Shown here: piece by piece, positions 4,151 through 9,990 of the stretch
Numbering within the stretch: position 1 is the first letter of the stretch
How the letters are laid out: each line of letters opens with the position of its first letter
Assembly: GCA_005881495.1 (NCBI GenBank)
Contig: VBHI01000181.1
Coordinates: 1 to 9,990, forward strand
DNA: 9,990 nt
Reading direction: 5' to 3'
Source: Chloroflexota bacterium
GTDB lineage: Bacteria; Chloroflexota; Ktedonobacteria; Ktedonobacterales; Ktedonobacteraceae
Translations under genes and position numbers: made by a program
The notes under the pieces: generated by a model
What the model was told of the DNA's origin: nothing
What the model saw: only the letters and a program-made list of their open reading frames with translations
The model's database searches: none

Positions 4151-5806
4151 GCCTTTTCCCTCGCAGCAGTGCTGATGCTTATCCTCAGCGCCTGTGGCGC
4201 GAGCGGTACACCGACGACTCCCAGTTCAACAAGCAGTGGCGCTCCTGTAAAGGGAGGCACCTGGATCGACGACATCCCCAATGAGCCTGGCTCGCTGATT
4301 CCTAACGGCGATTCGCAGACGTTCGACACCGTAGTCGAGCAGTCGCTTTACGCTCCACTCTTCGTTGGCAATTATCAAGGCCAAATTACCCTCGGCGCTG
4401 CATCAGAAGTACCCACCGTTGCAAATGGTGACATCAGCGCGGATCTCAAAACATGGACGATCAAGATGAAGCCGAGCTTGAAGTGGTCCGATGGTCAAGC
4501 ATACACTGCTGATGATGTCAATTATACCTGGCAGCTCTGGGATAACCCCAAGTTTGGTGCAGCCAGCACTGTCGGCTACAACCTGATTACCTCTGCCGAT
4601 GTCTCTTCCGACAAGCTCTCGATCACCTTCCACCTTAAGCAGCCGTATGTAGGATTCCTGGCCTTGTGGACGGATGGTGTGGGCGCGCCGTTGCCCGCTC
4701 ACCATTTCAGCAGTATGGCCCCCGATGCCATCCTGAAATCCTCTGATAGCCTGAATCCCAGTGTCACGAGTGGTCCTTTCAAGATGAGTGAGAGTGTGCA
4801 TGGTGATCACTACACGGTCGTCCGCAATACAAACTACTATCAAGCATCTGCGGGGCTGCCGTACCTCGATAAAATTATCTTCCGCCCGATAGCCAGCGAG
4901 GATACCATCCTCAAAGATCTCCAGGCTGGTTCGATCACCTCGTCCTGGTTCCTCGATGTAAGCAAGACACCCGTATACAAGGGCCTGACGAACTACTTGC
5001 TGGCCGTCAATCCCAACTCTTCAAACTACGAGGTTATGATCATCAACCTCAAGAACCCCATTCTTGGCAAAAATCTAGAGGTACGTCAGGCCATGGCAAT
5101 GGCGATTGACAAAAATACCCTCATATCAACGGCCCGTCTAGGATCGGCTGCACCCTTGTGTACCGATCACGGACGGTCTTTTAATCCCGGCTTTCAGGCG
5201 GATGCTGCCTGTCCGCAATTCAACCCTTCTGCCGCCAATGCCCTGCTTGATCAGCATGGCTGGGTAAGAGGCTCTGATGGTATTCGTTCGAAAAATGGCC
5301 AGCGGCTGGAGTTTACCTACTCGACAACGACGGGCAAACCCTGGCGCGCCGCCGACGAGGCGATTATTCAGTCGAACTTCAAGGATATCGGCATCAAGAT
5401 AAACATCCAGAACTACCCCGCCAGCACCTTCTTCGGTACCTTCATGCCTGGTGGCAAGCATGACCTGGGAGAGTTCGAGAATTCGTACGTGTATGATCCA
5501 GACGATGCTTCTCTCCTGGCTTGCTCTCAGCAGGGCACAAATGGTGAGAACTGGAGCTTCTACTGCAACCAGCAAATGGAAGGTTTCCTCAAGGCTGAGC
5601 AGAGCGCTGGTGATCCAGCTGCGCGCCAGCAGGCCTTCAATCAGATCCACAACCTTGAGCTGACCCAAATTCCCTTCGTCATTCTGTATAGTCCGTTGGA
5701 TCCCGGTATAGCCAAGAAGACGACACACAACTACGCACCTGGTCCATTGGGGGCCTCGGAGACGGTCAATGTCTGGGAATGGTGGTGTACTGGTGGGACG
5801 TGCTAG
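4112..5806 (+). CDS. Family-5 substrate-binding lipoprotein, peptide ABC transporter (paralogue 2)
   Basis: This 564-residue paralogue of the preceding gene has the same SBP_bac_5 fold and presumed role as surface peptide receptor. Seen: an identical first 13 residues, a lipobox LSAC with the lipidated cysteine at residue 28, and a longer Ser/Thr/Pro linker (about 31-45) than paralogue 1. The family signature is at about 118-140 (KPSLKWSDGQ, then TADDVNYTW). VTSGPF, YLDKIIFR and VRQAMAMAID are retained. The six non-lipid cysteines are kept, including the C-terminal EWWCTGGTC. The two proteins align almost end to end, with one gap near 442-454 of paralogue 1, but differ widely in the ligand-facing middle, which suggests divergent specificity rather than a redundant copy. 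It lies 257 nt after paralogue 1 with its own leader, and a terminator-like hairpin follows. Confidence 0.93.
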   Translation: MMLKRPQSRSLMIAFSLAAVLMLILSACGASGTPTTPSSTSSGAPVKGGTWIDDIPNEPGSLIPNGDSQTFDTVVEQSLYAPLFVGNYQGQITLGAASEVPTVANGDISADLKTWTIKMKPSLKWSDGQAYTADDVNYTWQLWDNPKFGAASTVGYNLITSADVSSDKLSITFHLKQPYVGFLALWTDGVGAPLPAHHFSSMAPDAILKSSDSLNPSVTSGPFKMSESVHGDHYTVVRNTNYYQASAGLPYLDKIIFRPIASEDTILKDLQAGSITSSWFLDVSKTPVYKGLTNYLLAVNPNSSNYEVMIINLKNPILGKNLEVRQAMAMAIDKNTLISTARLGSAAPLCTDHGRSFNPGFQADAACPQFNPSAANALLDQHGWVRGSDGIRSKNGQRLEFTYSTTTGKPWRAADEAIIQSNFKDIGIKINIQNYPASTFFGTFMPGGKHDLGEFENSYVYDPDDASLLACSQQGTNGENWSFYCNQQMEGFLKAEQSAGDPAARQQAFNQIHNLELTQIPFVILYSPLDPGIAKKTTHNYAPGPLGASETVNVWEWWCTGGTC

Positions 5807-5859
5807 GTAATGTCTAGACACTACTTCGTTTAGAGTAGCAGTAATTGTAGCATGACAAT

Positions 5860-5899
5860 GCCTCTGGTCAGGTTCTCGTAGAGTTCTCTAACCAGAGGC
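5860..5899 (+). terminator. Terminator-like hairpin after the second binding-protein gene
   Basis: GCCTCTGGT (5860-5868) pairs perfectly with ACCAGAGGC (5891-5899), nine base pairs around a 22-base loop, followed by TTCCTTCC rather than a clean T-run. It lies 54 bases after the stop codon. The weak tail makes intrinsic termination likely but not certain. A smaller hairpin, GCCCA/TGGGC, follows at 5920-5938. Confidence 0.5.
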
Positions 5900-5990
5900 T
5901 TCCTTCCGTAGTCTGGATGGCCCATTAGCTGATTGGGCAGTTGCAAACACTGTCCTCACACTGTTTCTACGCCATGTTTGGTTATCCCCA

Positions 5991-6021
5991 TTGACATACA
6001 GGTATAGAAATATGGTAAACT
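5991..6021 (+). promoter_or_regulatory. Sigma70-type promoter of the permease/ATPase operon
   Basis: A perfect -35 TTGACA (5991-5996) is followed by an extended -10, TGGTAAACT (TG at 6013-6014, hexamer 6016-6021). The 19-bp spacer is longer than ideal. Transcription would start near 6028, about 40 bases before the oppB ATG at 6069. Together with the hairpin at 5860-5899, this separates the transporter operon from the binding-protein genes. Confidence 0.55.
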
Positions 6022-6068
6022 ACTTGTAGTGATTTCCTACCCCATCGTAAGCTCATTTGGAGGTGCCC

Positions 6069-6952
6069 ATGGGACGATATATTATCAGGCGGTCGTTGCA
6101 GGCAATTCCTTTGTTGTTCTTACTGTCTATTTTCATGTTTCTCCTGATTCATGCATTGCCGGGTGGGCCAGAGCAGGTGATATTTAATCCTCACCTGGAC
6201 CCTGCGGGGCGAGCTGCCTTACGCGCGCGCTTTGGTTTGGATGATCCTCTCCCCATCCAGTATCTGAAATGGATAGGTAATTTTCTGATTGGAAACTTTG
6301 GCAGCTCCTTTGCCACCAGTCAGCCCGTTTCCCAGGTGCTTGCTCAGCGTTTTCCCAATACGCTCCAGTTGTTTAGCATTGCTCTCGTGGTAGCCCTGGT
6401 ACTGGCGATCTTCCTGGGTGTGATCTCAGCGGTCCGGCAGAACTCCGCGCTTGATTACACCGTGACCACCCTCTCGTACTTTGGTTTAGCGTTGCCCGCC
6501 TTTCTGCTGGGCCTGTTTCTCCAGGACATTTTTGCGGTACAGTTGCATTGGCTTCCCGTCTCGGGCACTGCTTCCCTTGGCTACACCTTTGATCCCTTCA
6601 ACGCATTTTATGATCACTGATTGAGACCACGAAGCAAGACTACATGCGTACCGCTCGTGCGAAAGGGGTAAGCCCTACGTCCAGGCTCGTGGGACACGCT
6701 CTACGCAATGCGGTGATCCCACTGATTACCGTCGTCGCAATCGACATTGGGGCGATAGCCGGTGGCGCGACGATTACAGAAACCATCTTTGCCTGGCCTG
6801 GCATGGGCTCCCTGTTTTTTGACTCCCTCCAAAGCCGTGACTACCCTGTACTCTTAGCAATATTGATGCTTAGCGGATTCTTTGTCATACTCTTTAACCT
6901 GATAGCAGACATCCTCTACGGAGTGATGGATCCGCGCATTCGCTACTCATAG
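6069..6952 (+). pseudogene. oppB: Peptide ABC transporter permease, OppB/DppB type, broken by an internal out-of-frame deletion
   Basis: OppB-type permeases form half of the membrane channel for peptides. Seen: the ATG at 6069 is preceded by GGAGG five bases upstream, better than the TTG at 6057. The first 183 residues are typical: membrane helix 11-30, FGLDDPLPIQY (55-65), GNFGSS, and helices about 100-121 and 134-155. The frame then stops with TGA at 6618-6620 right after FNAFYDH. From 6617 another frame continues with LIETTKQDYMRTARAKG, which is the EAA cytoplasmic loop that contacts the ATPase, and the remaining C-terminal helices to MDPRIRYS, ending TAG at 6952. About 25-30 residues that normally lie between these parts (a membrane helix and a W-S-R-x-M-R-type stretch) are missing. 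A deletion of 3n+1 bases explains both the loss and the frameshift. Promoter, ribosome site and downstream genes are intact. A sequencing or assembly gap cannot be excluded. Confidence 0.88.
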
Positions 6953-6975
6953 CATGTTGAGAGAAGGAGACATCT

Positions 6976-7914
6976 GTGGACATACCCGGACATCTCAATG
7001 TTACAACCTCCGAAGAAGAAGTCGAGCCTCTTCTGGAACTCACACCAGAACTAGTACAGAAGCGCCGCAGCCAGTCACGTATCATCTTCGACCGCTTTAT
7101 ACGGAATAAGGCTGCCCTCATGGGAGCGGCCGTCCTGATACTCATGTTTCTCTTTTGTTTTTTAGGTCCAACCATCTCCAGGCACAATCAGCCAGATGCC
7201 ATCCACCCGGTTGATGCATCACAAGCACCTTCACTAAGGTATCCCTTCGGAACGGATGATGTCGGACGTGATCAGATTGCGCGTGCCATGGCGGGAGGGC
7301 AGGTCTCGCTGCTGGTAGGTCTGACTTCGATGCTGATGGCGATTATCTTTGGTGTTGGGATAGGGTCAGTGGCAGGTTACTTTGGTGGCGTTGTAGACAA
7401 CATCCTCATGCGTTTTACGGATGTTATCCTGGCTGTGCCACTCTATCTCCTGTTGTTTGTACTCTCGGCTAGTTTCAGCAACGGCTCGGCCGCAAGTGTG
7501 GTCTTCTTGATCGCTATCTTTGGCTGGACGTATGCGGCGCGTCTTGTACGAGGGGAGTTTCTGGCTCTAAAGGAGCGTGAGTATGTGCTGGCGGCGCGAA
7601 CCATCGGGGCGGGGAACTTCCGCATCATGATGCGCCACGTGCTGCCCAACGCCGCCGGGCCGATCATCGTAAACGCTACCTTATTGGTGGGCGCAAACAT
7701 CATCCTTGAATCGGTCTTGAGCTACTTTGGTTTTGGTCTCCATCCCCCCTCCGCAAGCTGGGGCAATATGATCGCCGACGGTCAGGCTCTCTATGAACTC
7801 GCTCCCTGGCTCGTGTTCATCCCTGGTTTTCTGATCTTCGTAACGGTGCTGAGCTTTAACCTGGTGGGCGATGGTCTACGCGATGCACTTGATCCCTACA
7901 TGACTGAACGTTAG
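6976..7914 (+). CDS. oppC: Peptide ABC transporter permease, OppC/DppC type
   Basis: This is the second permease subunit of the oligopeptide importer, normally paired with OppB. It has 312 residues, full length. Seen: an acidic cytoplasmic N-terminus (about 1-35), NKAALMG leading into membrane helix 1 (about 46-67), then the family hallmark YPFGTDDVGRDQIARAMAGG (about 89-108). A run of helices between about 112 and 187 follows. The EAA loop at about 199-229 (KEREYVLAARTIGAG, ending HVLPNAAGPI) docks the ATPases. The C-terminus is a final helix and LDPYMTER. The start is GTG at 6976, chosen because AAGGAG lies six bases upstream. It begins 23 bases after the end of broken oppB and ends 29 bases before oppD, so it is cotranscribed. 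Opp and Dpp subfamilies cannot be told apart from sequence alone. Confidence 0.93.
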   Translation: MDIPGHLNVTTSEEEVEPLLELTPELVQKRRSQSRIIFDRFIRNKAALMGAAVLILMFLFCFLGPTISRHNQPDAIHPVDASQAPSLRYPFGTDDVGRDQIARAMAGGQVSLLVGLTSMLMAIIFGVGIGSVAGYFGGVVDNILMRFTDVILAVPLYLLLFVLSASFSNGSAASVVFLIAIFGWTYAARLVRGEFLALKEREYVLAARTIGAGNFRIMMRHVLPNAAGPIIVNATLLVGANIILESVLSYFGFGLHPPSASWGNMIADGQALYELAPWLVFIPGFLIFVTVLSFNLVGDGLRDALDPYMTER

Positions 7915-7943
7915 GTATATAGCTTGTAAAAGGAGCTACGATT

Positions 7944-9032
7944 TTGGGAGAGTATCTGCTAGAGGTTCAGGATCTAAAAACTTACTTTAAGGTAAAAGCT
8001 GGGAAAGTGCGCGCCGTCGATGGTGTAAGTTTTGCCATCAAATCAGGTGAGAAGTTAGGCGTGGTAGGCGAAAGCGGCTGCGGCAAGAGTGTCACAGCGC
8101 TCTCAATCATGCGCTTGCTCCCACAACCACCAGGGGAAATCGCTGGTGGCTCTGTATTGTTTGAGGATCAAGACCTACTCGATTTGCCTGAAAGCGCTAT
8201 GCGCAACATACGTGGCGGCAAGATCGGTATGATCTTTCAGGACCCCATGACTTGCCTCAATCCGACCATGACCGTGGGCAAACAAATTGGTGAGGCGCTG
8301 CGTATTCACTTGAAGTTGAGCCAGGACGAAGCACAAATGCGCGCCATTTCCTTGCTGGAACAGGTCGGCATTCCCGCTGCTGCCGAGCGTATCAATTCCT
8401 ATCCGCACCAGTTCAGTGGTGGAATGCGCCAGCGCGTGATGATTGCCATTGCGCTGGCGTGTAATCCCAAACTGCTCATTGCGGATGAACCAACAACTGC
8501 ACTGGACGTGACTGTACAGGCGCAGATTCTTGAATTAATTAATGGAGTCTGTAATGAGTTTGGAACCGCGGTTGTTATTATTACTCACGACCTCGGTGTT
8601 GTCGCCGGTATGACCGACCGGGTAGTGGTGATGTATGCCGGCAAAGTGGTCGAGACGGCGCCTACGGATGAAATATTTGCCAATCCCCGGCATCCCTACA
8701 CGTTAGGATTACTGGCCTCAGTTCCGCGCCTTGATGAGCAGCGCCGCTCCGAATTGAGAACTATCGAGGGCGCTCCACCTGATCTGCTGAAACCACCTCC
8801 AGGTTGTCCATTCATGCCGCGTTGTACCTTTGCGCGCGCGATCTGCCGCACCATGCCTCCACTTGATCCGGTAGCTGGAAATGCAGCACACCGCAAAGCC
8901 TGCTGGGTTGACGTGACCGACCCGCAGGAGCAGGCATATGCAGAGAAGCGACGTCAGAACAGAATTGAGAAGGTGCTTGCCGCCGCGAATGCTCAATCAG
9001 CGAGTACTCGACCGGCATTGGAGGAAAAGTAG
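7944..9032 (+). CDS. oppD: Peptide ABC transporter ATPase, OppD/DppD type
   Basis: This is a cytoplasmic ATP-hydrolysing subunit that powers peptide import, with 362 residues. Seen: Walker A GESGCGKS (42-49), Q-loop FQDP (98-101), ABC signature FSGGMRQ (157-163), Walker B LLIADEP (177-183) and the switch histidine H215. The C-terminal oligopeptide-transporter extension has [14 protein letters not shown] (about 250-263) and four cysteines (C287, C294, C301, C320). Several OppD/DppD-family ATPases carry such cysteines, and at least one mycobacterial OppD is reported to hold an Fe-S cluster with them. Whether this protein does is inference. A charged tail follows (about 330-362). The start is TTG at 7944, with AAAAGGAG eight bases upstream and no better start nearby. 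The stop TAG is immediately followed by the ATG of the next gene. Confidence 0.94.
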   Translation: MGEYLLEVQDLKTYFKVKAGKVRAVDGVSFAIKSGEKLGVVGESGCGKSVTALSIMRLLPQPPGEIAGGSVLFEDQDLLDLPESAMRNIRGGKIGMIFQDPMTCLNPTMTVGKQIGEALRIHLKLSQDEAQMRAISLLEQVGIPAAAERINSYPHQFSGGMRQRVMIAIALACNPKLLIADEPTTALDVTVQAQILELINGVCNEFGTAVVIITHDLGVVAGMTDRVVVMYAGKVVETAPTDEIFANPRHPYTLGLLASVPRLDEQRRSELRTIEGAPPDLLKPPPGCPFMPRCTFARAICRTMPPLDPVAGNAAHRKACWVDVTDPQEQAYAEKRRQNRIEKVLAAANAQSASTRPALEEK

Positions 9033-9990
9033 ATGGCAGAAACTGCTGTAGCGAGTCAAACTTTGGTAGATGTCCGTGACCTCAAGATGCATTTCCCCTT
9101 GACACAAGGCATTATTGTGCAGCGTGTAATCGGTTATGTGCGCGCGGTCGACGGCGTCAGTTTTAGCATTGAGCGTGGGCAGACTATGGGGCTTGTAGGT
9201 GAAAGTGGTTCCGGCAAAACGACCATTGGTCGTACAATCGTGCGACTTTATAAACCTTCTGCCGGACAAATTATGTTTGGTGACAAGGACATGGCTCCTA
9301 TGGGTGGTGAGGAATTGCGCCAGTTGCGCCGGCGCGTGCAGATGATTTTTCAGGATCCTTTTGCCTCGCTGAATCCGCGTTTCACAATTGGATCATTAAT
9401 TGCCGAGCCAATGCATATCTATCGTATAGGCTCGAACAAGGAGATTAACGATCGTACAGTAGAACTTTTGCGTGTCGTCGGCTTGCGTTCTGAGTACATT
9501 GATCGCTATCCACACGAGTTCAGCGGCGGGCAGCGCCAGCGCATCGCTGTTGCTCGTGCCCTTTCGATTAATCCTGAGTTTGTGATTGCCGATGAACCTG
9601 TTTCGGCGTTGGATGTCTCAGTTCGCGCGCAAGTACTGAACTTGCTGCAACGGCTACAGCAGCAGTTCAACTTGACATACCTCTTCGTCTCGCATGATCT
9701 CAGTGTTGTGCGCCATGTGGCCGATCGTATCGCGGTGATGTACCTGGGAAAAATTGTCGAACTGGCCGATCGTGACGAACTCTACGCTTCTCCAAAGCAT
9801 CCCTATACCCAGGCTTTGCTTTCAGCCATACCAATTCCTGACCCAAAAATTGAGAAGCGCCGGCAGCGTATCATCCTGTCAGGCGATTTACCGAGTCCCA
9901 TCAATATTCCTACCGGATGTCGTTTTCATACGCGTTGTCCAATGGCGCAACAGATTTGTCGCGAGGTGGAACCTCCCTTTGAGGCAAAGG
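9033..9990 (+). CDS. oppF: Peptide ABC transporter ATPase, OppF/DppF type (3' end cut by window edge)
   Basis: This is the second ATPase of the importer, pairing with OppD. Seen: 319 codons are visible from the ATG at 9033, which abuts the oppD stop (TAGATG). GGAGG at 9020-9024 lies eight bases upstream, inside oppD. Motifs: [13 protein letters not shown] at the start and VRAVDGVSF (36-44). Walker A is GESGSGKT (56-63), the Q-loop is [11 protein letters not shown] (106-116), the signature is FSGGQRQR (163-170), Walker B is FVIADEP (183-189), and the switch histidine is H221. The C-terminal extension has [12 protein letters not shown] (256-267) and a cysteine cluster C296, C302, C309. By comparison with the family, only some 10-30 residues are missing beyond the edge. 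The tight junction with oppD suggests translational coupling. Confidence 0.94.
   Translation, partial: MAETAVASQTLVDVRDLKMHFPLTQGIIVQRVIGYVRAVDGVSFSIERGQTMGLVGESGSGKTTIGRTIVRLYKPSAGQIMFGDKDMAPMGGEELRQLRRRVQMIFQDPFASLNPRFTIGSLIAEPMHIYRIGSNKEINDRTVELLRVVGLRSEYIDRYPHEFSGGQRQRIAVARALSINPEFVIADEPVSALDVSVRAQVLNLLQRLQQQFNLTYLFVSHDLSVVRHVADRIAVMYLGKIVELADRDELYASPKHPYTQALLSAIPIPDPKIEKRRQRIILSGDLPSPINIPTGCRFHTRCPMAQQICREVEPPFEAK

Noticed and set aside
5138..5821. Long open frame antisense to the second binding-protein gene
   Set aside because: It overlaps a clear family-5 binding protein on the other strand, has no recognisable domain or ribosome site, and is explained by the codon bias of the real gene. 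Similar antisense frames (4403-4843, 3030-3389) are rejected for the same reason.
6611..6620. Programmed frameshift in oppB
   Set aside because: No slippery heptamer or stimulatory structure is evident in the few overlapping bases, and a frameshift would not restore the missing 25-30 residues.

Overview
The window looks like a chromosomal segment of a free-living, probably Gram-positive-type bacterium. Lipobox-bearing binding proteins, a ComEA/ComEC competence pair, a two-ATPase oligopeptide ABC transporter and moderately GC-rich coding would all fit a Chloroflexota/Ktedonobacteria-like soil organism. That placement is an impression from gene style, not something the sequence proves.

Left part (1-1925, minus strand). 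A 3'-truncated comEC (765 to the window edge) lies downstream of comEA (1669-869), which has a well-formed extended -10 promoter (TTGACA, 18 bp, TATGCT). Upstream of comEA is a complete tRNA-Arg(CCG) at 1778-1850. Next to it, in the same orientation, is a 37-nt 5'-half remnant of a second tRNA, most likely tRNA-Arg(CCU).

Middle part (1926-5900, plus strand). Two tandem paralogous genes encode family-5 (OppA/DppA-type) substrate-binding lipoproteins (2145-3854 and 4112-5806). Each has its own promoter-like TATAAT and a leader of about 165-190 nt. The leaders are related to each other and share a hairpin whose two strands differ only in ways that keep the pairing, a conserved loop-side ACCCT, and an identical 48-bp block running from the Shine-Dalgarno (SD) sequence into the coding region. 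The second leader also carries a 26/25-bp tandem repeat containing two near-perfect SD sequences. A terminator-like hairpin follows the second gene.

Right part (5991-9990, plus strand). A TTGACA promoter precedes an oppB-oppC-oppD-oppF-type operon. oppB is broken: it ends in frame at 6620, about 25-30 residues of the conserved permease core are missing, and the rest continues in another frame to 6952. oppC and oppD are intact, and oppF runs off the right edge with only its C-terminal tail missing. As drawn, the two binding proteins would deliver peptides to an OppB/OppC channel driven by OppD/OppF, but the oppB lesion means the transporter should not assemble unless the deletion is an assembly error or another OppB substitutes.

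The most unusual signals are the duplicated structured leader of the binding-protein genes, the half-tRNA remnant, the oppB deletion and the degenerate helix-hairpin-helix of ComEA.
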